This document shows, piece after piece, positions 37,519 through 45,422 of a DNA stretch of 64,000 nt; position 1 is the stretch's first letter, and each line of letters begins with the position of its first letter. Source of the DNA: an uncultured Draconibacterium sp. (GTDB lineage Bacteria > Bacteroidota > Bacteroidia > Bacteroidales > Prolixibacteraceae); the NCBI RefSeq assembly GCF_913060805.1, contig NZ_CAJXTC010000005.1, positions 62,001 to 126,000 of the forward strand, in the 5' to 3' direction. Below the pieces are notes generated by a model. It was not told where the DNA came from. It saw only the letters and a list, made by a program, of their open reading frames with translations, and searched no databases. Both the position numbers and the translations under genes were made by a program.

Positions 37519-38115
37519 CTATTCGGTAAAGCTATCAACATCGATTAAACCGTTGGCCACGGCATAAATAACAAGCGCGGCTGTCGATTTCACACCAATT
37601 TTGTTACTGATGTTTTTGCGGTGCGAAATAACCGTGTGGATACTGATAAAAAGTTCTTCAGCAATTTCCTTATTCGATTTTCCGGAGGCCAGCAGTTTCA
37701 ATACATCAATTTCTCGTTCGCTCAAAGTATTATCGATGTCGTTGGTTGCGGCAGGCGTGGTATTAAAGTGTTTCGAGATGATCTGTGTAATGGTTTCGTG
37801 CCTGTCGGTAACAAAAATATTATCGGCAAAATTATCTGAAAGATTTCGATCATAATGATTCGAAATTAGCCCAACAACATTGGTTTTATTATAAAGTGTG
37901 AGCAGGTTGTTCAGGTTCTTTTTCGAGTTGTTTAGCGTAACCGGGTTAATGATTACAATCTTGAAAAGCTCGGATTGCCCAAACTTCAAGGCCTCTTCAA
38001 GCGTGTCGGCAAACGACAGTTCAACGCCGTCTTTCATTTGTTGCAAAATGGCAGCAATTCCTTCGCGAATAATTACCGAAGGTTCGATGATCAGTATTTT
38101 ACAGCGCGTTCCCAA
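37519..38115 (-). CDS. LuxR/NarL-type regulator with degenerate receiver domain
   Basis: 198 residues. The start is a TTG placed immediately after the stop of the upstream gene; no in-frame ATG exists before the conserved part. The N-terminal half has the receiver fold (ILIIEPSVIIREGIAAIL), but the phosphoacceptor position reads IINP (Asn for Asp), and the acidic pocket is reduced to one Glu. The C-terminal half is a complete NarL/LuxR HTH (LSEREIDVLKLLASGKSNKEIAEELFISIHTVISHRK). It is thus probably phosphorylation-independent. Coupled to a hemerythrin-type repair gene, it may regulate a redox or nitric-oxide response; that role is inferred. Confidence 0.88.
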   Translation of the reverse strand: MGTRCKILIIEPSVIIREGIAAILQQMKDGVELSFADTLEEALKFGQSELFKIVIINPVTLNNSKKNLNNLLTLYNKTNVVGLISNHYDRNLSDNFADNIFVTDRHETITQIISKHFNTTPAATNDIDNTLSEREIDVLKLLASGKSNKEIAEELFISIHTVISHRKNISNKIGVKSTAALVIYAVANGLIDVDSFTE

Positions 38116-38814
38116 TTATACGAGGCCTTGTTTTTCAAATTGTTCCACCTGCGGAATTAAAATCTCATTCTCGATTTTCGAATGCGTTTGCAGATCCGCA
38201 TCCAAATCGAACAGCGCAAATAATATCTTACGCCTCAGGTTATTGTCTGCTTTTTGCGGAAGATGCTCGATGAGCAGTTTTTTTACATCGTCGAGTTTTT
38301 CCTGAATATCGTCGTGATGCTCGCGGTAATCGATCACCGAATAATTTTCGGCAGCGTTGGCATCAATCAGGTTTAAAATGTACGGGAAAACGGTGTGGTT
38401 CTCGTAATCAAAATGCTGGTCTACTTCGTGTTTGTAACCATTGAAAAAACGCTCAACCAACTGCATTTCGGGCTTTTGGCTGAATTCGCTCATCAGGTGA
38501 ATGTTCTGGATGATTTCCGGAAAAACCTCTGCCGAATAATAAGCGTGCGATTTCATCAGGTAATTTACGATCTGTTTTATTTCCTGAGCACTAAAATCCA
38601 AATCCTGGTGATACGAACTGTCGATGTTAAGATTGGCGACCATTAAAAATACCTTGGGGCTGATATTATTTTCAAGGCAAATCTCCTCAATTGTTTTTTC
38701 GCGAACGCCCAACTTTATTCCAAACCGCTCCAGCACAAGAATTAACTGCGGGTGGCTGAAAAGCAGTTTCGACATTTTTATGGTTTTCTGAACTTGTTCC
38801 TGCTTTGATCCCAT
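38116..38814 (-). CDS. Hemerythrin-domain protein related to RIC/YtfE di-iron repair proteins
   Basis: 232 residues. A non-classical N-terminal part (to about residue 75, with TIEEICLENNISPKVFLMVANL like the ScdA/DUF542-type N-domain) precedes a hemerythrin-like four-helix bundle with candidate iron ligands in MKSHAYYSAEVFPE, YKHEVDQHFDYENHTVFPY, YREHHDDI and DLQTHSKIENEILIP. Such proteins repair nitric-oxide- or peroxide-damaged iron-sulfur clusters in the cytoplasm. The stop codon abuts the LuxR gene start, so the two are translationally coupled. A -7 element lies 18 bases before the start. Confidence 0.85.
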   Translation of the reverse strand: MGSKQEQVQKTIKMSKLLFSHPQLILVLERFGIKLGVREKTIEEICLENNISPKVFLMVANLNIDSSYHQDLDFSAQEIKQIVNYLMKSHAYYSAEVFPEIIQNIHLMSEFSQKPEMQLVERFFNGYKHEVDQHFDYENHTVFPYILNLIDANAAENYSVIDYREHHDDIQEKLDDVKKLLIEHLPQKADNNLRRKILFALFDLDADLQTHSKIENEILIPQVEQFEKQGLV

Positions 38815-38831
38815 GGATAATAATTTGAGGG

Positions 38832-38839
38832 CAAAATTA
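38832..38839 (-). promoter_or_regulatory. -7 element before the hemerythrin gene
   Basis: The minus strand reads TAATTTTG (TAnnTTTG) 18-25 bases upstream of the start codon, implying a very short leader. Confidence 0.5.
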
Positions 38840-38869
38840 TAAATTTTATTTAGAAGGAATCAAAATAAG

Positions 38870-38891
38870 ACGCTTTTCGATCATAAAGCGT
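38870..38891 (-). terminator. Hairpin downstream of the DUF2490 gene
   Basis: ACGCTTT (38870-38876) pairs with AAAGCGT (38885-38891); on the minus strand it is followed by TCTTATTTT. It is a plausible weak terminator for the VTC-DUF4956-DUF2490 operon, about 70 bases after its last stop codon. Confidence 0.45.
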
Positions 38892-38961
38892 TTATAATCT
38901 TTACATACAAAAGATTGTAATCGGGGTACGAAGCAGGTATTTATTCCGCCGGTGGCGTTTT

Positions 38962-39591
38962 TTACAGGCTGAATTTGTACGAAAGGCCAACAATATTCCG
39001 GTTGCTTTTGTCGCTGTTCAGGTAGTGGTTTACGCGGAAGTAGGCCCCAATTTTATGGTGTTTGTTCACTTTATACTCAAGGCCTCCCTCGTAGCGCGAC
39101 TTGCTAAAATCTTTGGCATCCAGATCGTGATACAATTCGGTTAAGACGTACGGTTCCAGGTCGAGCTTTTTAATTTTATACTCCAGCTCGAAACGGTAAC
39201 GGAGGTAATTGGTGATTTCGTTGTCTTCCGAAAAATCGTCGGAATTGGTAAAACGTAACCTGAATTTTGGCGTGAAATTGTTCCATTTTATGCCGGTTTT
39301 TGCATCCACATGAAAACGCCCGAACGATTCGTGCTCATCGTCGCCATTAATGTTGTAGCCAAAACGATAACCCGCACCCAACGAAAAATATTTGCAGAAT
39401 TTGTATTCCAGCCCCGATTGCAGAAAGTACTCTTTCATCTCAAAATTTTCTTTAAAACGAACGTTTGGCGATACGGAAAATTCCAGGTCTTTTACAATTT
39501 CGCCGGTAAGTTCGGCATCAAACCACGTGCGTTGCGAGTAAGCTTGTTGACATGCAAATACGATTGCAATTAGTAGAAGTAATTTTCTCAT
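38962..39591 (-). CDS. DUF2490 outer-membrane beta-barrel-like protein
   Basis: 209 residues with a signal peptide (ending QQAYSQ). The mature sequence alternates hydrophobic and polar residues in beta-hairpin fashion and ends in an aromatic/hydrophobic strand (GLSYKFSL), as in small outer-membrane barrels; the start RTWFDAELTGEIVKDLEFSV matches the DUF2490 type. It starts one base after the DUF4956 gene's stop, so it is the last gene of that operon. The function of the family is not established. Confidence 0.8.
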   Translation of the reverse strand: MRKLLLLIAIVFACQQAYSQRTWFDAELTGEIVKDLEFSVSPNVRFKENFEMKEYFLQSGLEYKFCKYFSLGAGYRFGYNINGDDEHESFGRFHVDAKTGIKWNNFTPKFRLRFTNSDDFSEDNEITNYLRYRFELEYKIKKLDLEPYVLTELYHDLDAKDFSKSRYEGGLEYKVNKHHKIGAYFRVNHYLNSDKSNRNIVGLSYKFSL

Positions 39592-39592
39592 T

Positions 39593-40258
39593 TTAAAAAG
39601 TGTTATTCTCGCCGTTATTATCGTTTATATCGTGGTAAACCTTAATTCGTGCCACATCGCGCAAATAGTTAATCTCTTCAATTTCAATGCGTTTTACTTT
39701 TATCCCGGTGCGCTCCTGAATATCGGCATACAATTCCTCTTTCCGTTTAATGTTAATGTTCTCGATGTTTTCGTAATTGATAACCAGACAGATTTCCTGT
39801 TTTAACAGCAGAATTTTCTCCAAAACCCACATGGTAAGAATTATTGCCGCGTTGGTAAAAAGTAGCTCAAAATGACTTACTTTTTGATTGGATAGCGCGT
39901 TGATTACCGAAATTCCGATGATAACGAAAAGGTAGGTCATTTCTTTAATGGGGATGGGGTCGGTGCGGTAACGTATAATACCAAAAATGGCAAACAAACC
40001 AAAGGCAAAACCTAATTCCAGTTTTACGCTTTCGAGCAGCGAGCAAAGTACAAAAATGGTAATGCTTATCGAGAAGTAGCTGAAGTAGAAGTCTTTACGG
40101 TTGCTGTTTTTCGAGTAGATATAATTTACTACAATAAAAATAACCAGCAGGTTAAGTAAAAAAGTGGCAATTAAGCGGGTAAAGTCATCCGGATTAATGA
40201 CGTTAATACCCAGCCATTTTAGCGGTTCGTTTATGATTGTATCTTGAATCTGATCCAT
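39593..40258 (-). CDS. DUF4956 membrane protein
   Basis: 221 residues: an N-terminal membrane domain with about four helices (for example FTRLIATFLLNLLVIFIVV and FAFGLFAIFGIIRYRTDPIP) and a soluble C-terminal part (ENINIKRKEELYADIQERTGIKVKRIEIEEIN). The IRYRTDPIPIKEMTYLF segment is a DUF4956 hallmark. Its coding region overlaps the upstream VTC-domain gene by 56 bases, and it starts with ATG at 40258. DUF4956 proteins regularly accompany VTC-domain proteins; the pair may form a membrane complex linked to polyphosphate or surface-polymer metabolism. Confidence 0.88.
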   Translation of the reverse strand: MDQIQDTIINEPLKWLGINVINPDDFTRLIATFLLNLLVIFIVVNYIYSKNSNRKDFYFSYFSISITIFVLCSLLESVKLELGFAFGLFAIFGIIRYRTDPIPIKEMTYLFVIIGISVINALSNQKVSHFELLFTNAAIILTMWVLEKILLLKQEICLVINYENIENINIKRKEELYADIQERTGIKVKRIEIEEINYLRDVARIKVYHDINDNNGENNTF

Positions 40259-41078
40259 GTTTTTTGTCTTGGTTAAATGTTGATGTTGAGTTGTTTACAG
40301 GTGAAATTGCAATTTGGCCGTTAAACTGTTTTTTTAGCCAGATCAATTTTTCCTTAAAAAGGTTTTGTTTTAACCGGGGCTCCAGAAATGCGCGTCCAAT
40401 GCAATATTTACTAAATCCGGTTTGTTTTATTTCACATTTTTCGAGCTGTTGCGCCAGTACCGTTTTTTCGTTTAAACTGCTTTGTTTTAGTTCAATAACG
40501 GCCATGTTTCTCATTGCCACTTTTTTGTTGCTGGAATAAGAAACCAGCTTGCGGTCGATGGTGCATCGCTCCGAAAGGTCTTTGTTCACCAATGTGATAC
40601 GCTCGAACGAATTGGTATTTTTTACGGGCAACGTTTGTTTCGAGAGGCGGAACCCAAAATCGGTATTCTCCGATAAAAACTCCAATTCTTTTCCCGTAAA
40701 ACCAGCGCCGTTATTTTCTGCGATCATCCGAAGTTTCCTGGTCTTGCTTTTGTTGTTTTTGTGCTTTATTTCCAGAAATGCAAGATCCTGGTCGGCATAA
40801 ATACGCTTCCTTATTTTTATGCGGTTTAGTTTGCCGTTATGATGTTTTTTGTACAATTCATCTTCGCGCGTATCGTAATAAATGGTGTTGTAATTATGTG
40901 TTCTGGATTGTTTTATTTCTAAAATATAATAGTCGTTTTTAATGGCATTTAACACCTGAATAAGGTTGTCTTCGTCGAGTTGATATTTTAAATCAAAGCG
41001 GTTGAGAAGCGCCACTTCATCCATCTGACTTAGTGAAATCGAATCAAATTGTTCTAATACAGATGAAATTTGTGACAT
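40203..41078 (-). CDS. VTC-domain protein (polyphosphate polymerase-like)
   Basis: 291 residues of the VTC/CYTH tunnel-fold type: LLNRFDLKYQLDED, YYDTREDELYKKHHNGKLNRIKIRKR, LAFLEIKHKNNKSKTRK, RCTIDRKL and AVIELKQ give the basic and acidic strands that line the tunnel in yeast Vtc4. Vtc4 makes polyphosphate from ATP; the activity of bacterial forms is inferred. The last 19 residues (SDSRYNHKRTAKMAGY region) are encoded in the overlap with the DUF4956 gene, so this C-terminal tail may be poorly conserved. Confidence 0.87.
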   Translation of the reverse strand: MSQISSVLEQFDSISLSQMDEVALLNRFDLKYQLDEDNLIQVLNAIKNDYYILEIKQSRTHNYNTIYYDTREDELYKKHHNGKLNRIKIRKRIYADQDLAFLEIKHKNNKSKTRKLRMIAENNGAGFTGKELEFLSENTDFGFRLSKQTLPVKNTNSFERITLVNKDLSERCTIDRKLVSYSSNKKVAMRNMAVIELKQSSLNEKTVLAQQLEKCEIKQTGFSKYCIGRAFLEPRLKQNLFKEKLIWLKKQFNGQIAISPVNNSTSTFNQDKKHGSDSRYNHKRTAKMAGY

Positions 41079-41305
41079 AAATAAAGGCAGTGTTTATATT
41101 CGTAATAAGAGTGGCAAAATAGAAATCAAGTAGACTTTGTTCTATAACTATTGTTTGCATTCTTATAAAACATGTGTATGATTATTACGAAATGTTGATT
41201 ATGTGTAGCAATTCTACCGCACAACCAAAATTGTGATTACAAAAGGTGCGAATGCGCCTATTTACAATAAAGAAAGAGGTGTTTCAATGATTTAGTAGAA
41301 ACCTG

Positions 41306-42025
41306 CTAAAGGAAATTGTTCTTTACAAAATTGTTGAAAACTTCTTTGTACTGCTCGCTAACCGGAATGTAAACTTTGCCAAAAACAATTCGGCTGCGTT
41401 CGATGGTATCGATTTTTTCGAGGTTTACGATAAACGAACGGTGAACGCGCATAAATTTCTCTTCAGGAAGTTTGGCTTCAAGCGCTTTTAACGAACTTAA
41501 CGACATAATCGGTTTTGGCTCGTCTTTCAGAAAAACCTTTACGTAGTCTTTTAATCCTTCAATGTAAATAATATCATTAAAATTGATGCGGCGGATTTTG
41601 TATTCTGATTTCAGGAACAGAAATTCGTGGTTCGAATCCACTTCGTCGCCTTTTTTCTCGGCACGTTCGTAACCGATCTGTTTTTTTGCTTTTTCGGTGG
41701 CTTTGTAAAACTCTTCGTAGCTGAATGGTTTTAACAGGTAATCGATGGCATCGAGTTTAAAACCCTGCAGTGCATATTTCTCGTAGGCTGTTGTAAAAAT
41801 TATTTTGGGTTTGTTGGTCAGAATTCGCGTGAATTCAAGCCCGTTTAAATCGGGCATTTCAATATCCAGAAAAATTAGATCTACCTCATTCTGGTCCAGA
41901 AATTCCATGGCATCGATCGGGTTATCAAAAGCACCTGCTAACTCTAAAATTGGAGTTTTATTCACATATGAAGTTACCAACTGAAGTGCAAGAGGTTCGT
42001 CGTCGATGGCAATGGTTCGTATCAT
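41306..42025 (-). CDS. LytTR-family response regulator
   Basis: 239 residues: a receiver domain (IDDEP acidic pocket, phosphoacceptor Asp in FLDIEMPDLNG, about residue 56, and the Lys in LLKPF) followed by a LytTR DNA-binding domain (LKSEYKIRRINFNDIIYIEG to the C-terminus, with MRVHRSFIVNLEKI). The start ATG overlaps the kinase gene's stop by four bases (ATGA), so the two are co-translated. It is the partner of the LytS-type kinase; adjacency suggests, but does not show, control of the neighbouring efflux genes. Confidence 0.96.
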   Translation of the reverse strand: MIRTIAIDDEPLALQLVTSYVNKTPILELAGAFDNPIDAMEFLDQNEVDLIFLDIEMPDLNGLEFTRILTNKPKIIFTTAYEKYALQGFKLDAIDYLLKPFSYEEFYKATEKAKKQIGYERAEKKGDEVDSNHEFLFLKSEYKIRRINFNDIIYIEGLKDYVKVFLKDEPKPIMSLSSLKALEAKLPEEKFMRVHRSFIVNLEKIDTIERSRIVFGKVYIPVSEQYKEVFNNFVKNNFL

Positions 42026-43107
42026 TTGGCAGTATCAATTTCAAGTTTTACGCTAAATATTTCCGGTGTCGATTCGATGTTCAGATCATATTTTCCGGCA
42101 AACAACAAGTTGAGTCTCTTTTTTACATTTTCAAGTCCGATGCCCGAATGGTTCTCATCGCGTTTTTCTACTTTTTCTTTGGCCACGCTGTTCTCGCACA
42201 TGAAAAATACCTTTTCAGCCTCAGTTTTCATTTCCACCTTAATAAACGATTTGTCGCGGTAGCTGATGCCGTGTTTAAAAGCATTTTCAATAAACGGGAT
42301 AAACAGTAAAGGTGGTATTTTAAGGTCGTTCTGGTTGTCAGGTAAATCAATCTGAATATCTACTTTTTGAGAAACACGAAGTTGCATTAAATCAATGTAA
42401 TTCCGCATAAATTCAACTTCGGCCGAAAGTATTGTTTCGCCGTGCTCCGATTCGTATAAAAGGTAACGCATCAATTTCGATAGTTTCAGAATAGAGGCCT
42501 GTGCATCGTCGGTATTAATGGCCACCATTGAATAAATATTATTCAGCGTATTAAAAAAGAAATGCGGACTCACCTGGTTTTTCAAAAATGCGAGTTCCGA
42601 ATTTAGTTTCTCTTTTTCCAGCTCCTTTTGACGTTTCTCGCTGGCCGTGTATTGTTCAATGGCCCGCAATCCAATTGAAAAACCAACAATAACGACAGAG
42701 AGAAGTGTGTAGCCATATATTTGCATCAGCTTAAAAGGTGGGCGTCGAAACCGTGGCTCGCGCGCTTCTCGTTCGATTTCTTCTGCAACTCTTCTTCCGC
42801 GATCCGGACTATGAAAAATCTCGTTGGAGTAATCAAGTACAAAATAGAAGCAGATAACCACAACCACGGCAAGAAGAAAGAACAATGCCTTTTTGTTGTT
42901 CATGTAAAACTTTGGTACCAGCCAGAAATAATTGATGTAAAAAATTACGCCGATTATAAAAGCATTCACATAAAATCCCCAGGCAATAAAATTGTTATTT
43001 CCTGAATAACGGCTGATTATAATTTGTGGTAAAATAATTAAGACCAGCCATACCAAGAGGTGCATTATAATTGGAAGTCTGTGTCGTTTTGCCCGAAGTT
43101 TGTTCAT
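42022..43107 (-). CDS. LytS/YehU-type sensor histidine kinase
   Basis: 361 residues with four hydrophobic segments in the first 165 residues (HLLVWLVLIILPQIII, NAFIIGVIFYINYFWLV, LFFLLAVVVVICFYFVLDY, YTLLSVVIVGFSIGL) and the His-kinase box LAFLKNQVSPHFFFNTLNNIYS, followed by an HATPase region (IPPLLFIPFIENAFKHGI, GIGLENVKKRL). The His phosphorylation site is in SPHFFFN. An acidic/basic linker (DRGRRVAEEIEREAREPRFRR) sits between the third and fourth segments. It signals to the LytTR regulator; the stimulus is unknown. Confidence 0.95.
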   Translation of the reverse strand: MNKLRAKRHRLPIIMHLLVWLVLIILPQIIISRYSGNNNFIAWGFYVNAFIIGVIFYINYFWLVPKFYMNNKKALFFLLAVVVVICFYFVLDYSNEIFHSPDRGRRVAEEIEREAREPRFRRPPFKLMQIYGYTLLSVVIVGFSIGLRAIEQYTASEKRQKELEKEKLNSELAFLKNQVSPHFFFNTLNNIYSMVAINTDDAQASILKLSKLMRYLLYESEHGETILSAEVEFMRNYIDLMQLRVSQKVDIQIDLPDNQNDLKIPPLLFIPFIENAFKHGISYRDKSFIKVEMKTEAEKVFFMCENSVAKEKVEKRDENHSGIGLENVKKRLNLLFAGKYDLNIESTPEIFSVKLEIDTAK

Positions 43108-43123
43108 TCTTAGTGGTTTTTAA

Positions 43124-43131
43124 CAAAGTTA
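43124..43131 (-). promoter_or_regulatory. -7 element of the histidine kinase operon
   Basis: The minus strand reads TAACTTTG (TAnnTTTG) 17-24 bases before the kinase start codon. Confidence 0.5.
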
Positions 43132-43265
43132 AATCATTTGTTATATAAAATGCCGCAAAAGCAAATTTTATATTTACAATGATTAATGCCGATGTTACAA
43201 CAAAGGAGTAAAGGAACGGAGTGAAATTTGCGACATTTTGTTGTTTAATCGGTATTAAAATTAAA

Positions 43266-43300
43266 AACCAAAACTCACTAATAGTTTGTGAATTTTGGTT
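43266..43300 (-). terminator. Terminator of the efflux operon
   Basis: AACCAAAACTCAC (43266-43278) and GTGAATTTTGGTT (43288-43300) form a 13-bp stem with one G-U pair and a 9-nt loop. On the minus strand it is followed by a T-rich tail, 6 bases after the permease stop codon. It separates the efflux operon from the two-component operon. Confidence 0.8.
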
Positions 43301-43306
43301 ATCTGT

Positions 43307-44527
43307 TTATTCATGTCGTACTGCATCAATTGGATCGAGGTTTGCTGCTTTTCGTGCCGGATACCAGCCGAAAAATATACCGATTACACTACAAACCAGG
43401 AAGGATAATCCAACAGCCTGAGTATCGACAACAAATGGCATATCTAATGCGAACGATGCCAGATACGAGAGTGCTGTTCCGAAAATTATTCCGATAATAC
43501 CTCCCAAAATACTTAGCATTACTGCTTCAATCAGGAATTGCATCATAATGTCAAATCCACGTCCGCCAACTGACATGCGCAGCCCTATTTCTTTGGTTCG
43601 TTCGGTTACCGACACAAACATGATATTCATAATTCCGATACCACCAACAAGCAATGAAATTCCTGCAACTGCTCCTAAAAGTAAGGTTAGCATATCAGTT
43701 ACCGATGAAACCATTTCCACCATTTCGGCTTGCGACCGTACCTGGAAATCATCGTCGTCGCCTTCTTTTAATTTGTGCTGCCGGCGTAAAATCGTTTCAA
43801 TTTCTTCGATGGCTGCATCCGACTGTTCTTCGCTTACTGCCGAAGCATAAATCGATTGAATATGAGTAATTGCCAACATGCGTCGCTGAACAGATGTGTA
43901 CGGTGCAAGTATCATATCATCCTGGTCCATTCCCATGCCGTTTTCGCCTTTTTCTTTCAGCACGCCAATTACTTTTAGCGGAATGCCTCCAAAACGGATG
44001 GTTTGTCCGATCGGATCAACATTGTCGTTGAAAACATTCTCAACAACTGTTTGTCCGACTATGCAGACTTTTGCCAGCGACTTTATTTCCTTGTCGGTAA
44101 AAATCCGGCCATCTTCCAGTTCATATTTTCGGATATCAAGATACGGGGCATCAACACCATAAATTGTTGTTGGCCAGTTGTTGTTGCCGTTAACCGCCTG
44201 TCCGCTGGTGCTCACTTGTGGTGATACTTCGGTAATATTTTTTGCTTCTTTTCTTAGTGCTTCAATGTCTTTTAATGTCAGTGTTTTTGTATTGGAATTA
44301 CCCATCATAACGCCGCCACGACGTTGCTGCCCGGGCATTACAAAGATCATATTGGTTCCCATATCCGACATTTCTTCACGGATACTTTGTTTTGATGATT
44401 CGCCGATGGAAAGCATCGCGATTACCGAACCAACACCGATAATAATACCAAGCATGGTAAGTATCGCTCTGAACTTGTTACGTTTCAGGGCAGTGGTTGC
44501 TATTTTTGTGAGATTTGCGTAGTTCAT
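43307..44527 (-). CDS. MacB-like ABC transporter permease (FtsX family)
   Basis: 406 residues. One N-terminal membrane helix (FRAILTMLGIIIGVGSVIAML) is followed by a large periplasmic MacB-type domain (about 45-270) and three C-terminal helices (LLLGAVAGISLLVGGIGIMNIMFVSVTERTKEIGLRMSVG..., AVMLSILGGIIGIIFG, VGLSFLVCSVIGIFFG). The ERTKEIGLRxSxG motif is diagnostic of the FtsX/MacB family. It is the last gene of the operon TolC-adaptor-ATPase-permease, which would form a tripartite pump for drugs, peptides or other small molecules. Confidence 0.95.
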   Translation of the reverse strand: MNYANLTKIATTALKRNKFRAILTMLGIIIGVGSVIAMLSIGESSKQSIREEMSDMGTNMIFVMPGQQRRGGVMMGNSNTKTLTLKDIEALRKEAKNITEVSPQVSTSGQAVNGNNNWPTTIYGVDAPYLDIRKYELEDGRIFTDKEIKSLAKVCIVGQTVVENVFNDNVDPIGQTIRFGGIPLKVIGVLKEKGENGMGMDQDDMILAPYTSVQRRMLAITHIQSIYASAVSEEQSDAAIEEIETILRRQHKLKEGDDDDFQVRSQAEMVEMVSSVTDMLTLLLGAVAGISLLVGGIGIMNIMFVSVTERTKEIGLRMSVGGRGFDIMMQFLIEAVMLSILGGIIGIIFGTALSYLASFALDMPFVVDTQAVGLSFLVCSVIGIFFGWYPARKAANLDPIDAVRHE

Positions 44528-44539
44528 TTTTCGCTGCTT

Positions 44540-45292
44540 TTAAGATTCATAATCTTCATCTACCGGAAGTGCTTCGATCAATTGTGTTGCATTAAATCGA
44601 TCGCTTACTGCCGATTCTTTTTGTATTCTGCCGTCGCGGAAAACGATATTGCGTTTCATAAAACGGGCAATGTCCGATTCGTGTGTTACAAATACAATGG
44701 TTTTGCCGTTGTCGTTTAACCGCTGGAAGAGTTCCATAATTTCGTAAGAAGTCCGGGTGTCGAGGTTTCCGGTTGCTTCGTCGGCAAGAATAACCACCGG
44801 ATCGTTCACCAGCGAGCGGGCGATGGCCACACGTTGTTGTTGTCCACCCGATAACTGGTTCGGCATGTGGTCCATGCGGTCGGCTAATCCAACCTGCTCC
44901 AAGGCGTGCATGGCACGTTCTTTTCTTTCTTTGGTCTTTACTTTCGAATTGTAGAAAAGCGGCAGTTCCACATTTTCCAGGGCGGTTGTGCGAGGCAGCA
45001 GGTTATACGACTGAAATATAAATCCCAGTTTGTTATTTCGCAGTCCTGCCAGTTGGTTCTTGTTCATTGTTCCCATGTTCACACCATCCAACTGGTATTC
45101 GCCGTAAGTCGGTTTATCGAGGCAGCCAAGGATATTTAGCATGGTGGATTTCCCCGATCCGCTGGTTCCCATAATTGCTGCAAAGTCTCCTTCGTATATT
45201 TCCATATCAACTCCGCGAAGCGCATGCACGGTCATTTCCCCCACATGGTAGTCTTTTCGCAGTTCTGATACTTTTATAATTGCTTTACTCAT
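44540..45292 (-). CDS. MacB-like ABC transporter ATP-binding protein
   Basis: 250 residues with the Walker [12 protein letters not shown]-loop [19 protein letters not shown], signature [15 protein letters not shown], Walker [15 protein letters not shown] and H-loop VFVTHE. It is a LolD/MacB-type ATPase on its own chain, with the membrane part encoded by the next gene 12 bases downstream. It drives the tripartite exporter. Confidence 0.96.
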   Translation of the reverse strand: MSKAIIKVSELRKDYHVGEMTVHALRGVDMEIYEGDFAAIMGTSGSGKSTMLNILGCLDKPTYGEYQLDGVNMGTMNKNQLAGLRNNKLGFIFQSYNLLPRTTALENVELPLFYNSKVKTKERKERAMHALEQVGLADRMDHMPNQLSGGQQQRVAIARSLVNDPVVILADEATGNLDTRTSYEIMELFQRLNDNGKTIVFVTHESDIARFMKRNIVFRDGRIQKESAVSDRFNATQLIEALPVDEDYES

Positions 45293-45305
45293 TTTTTTCT
45301 TTTTT

Positions 45306-45367
45306 AGATACTGGATTCTGGATACTTGTTTCTGGTTGCTTGATACTGGATGCTCGATCCTTGTTCC
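45306..45367. repeat. Degenerate GATACTGGAT repeat block between efflux genes
   Basis: Between the ATPase and adaptor genes there is a run of imperfect repeats based on GATACTGGAT/GATACTTG (for example at 45306-45315, 45320-45328 and 45341-45350). The unit resembles the perfect 16-bp repeats at 32983-33019. It interrupts an otherwise tight operon, so it may be a mobile or slippage-prone intergenic element. Confidence 0.6.
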
Positions 45368-45422
45368 TCGTCGAGATGACAGTAACTTTTACCTTTAAAC
45401 TTTTGCCTTTTTCCCTGGAATA

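Noticed and set aside
40203-40258. Frameshift or assembly error at the VTC/DUF4956 junction
   Set aside because: Both proteins have complete domains and sensible lengths in their own frames, so a true overlap is simpler.
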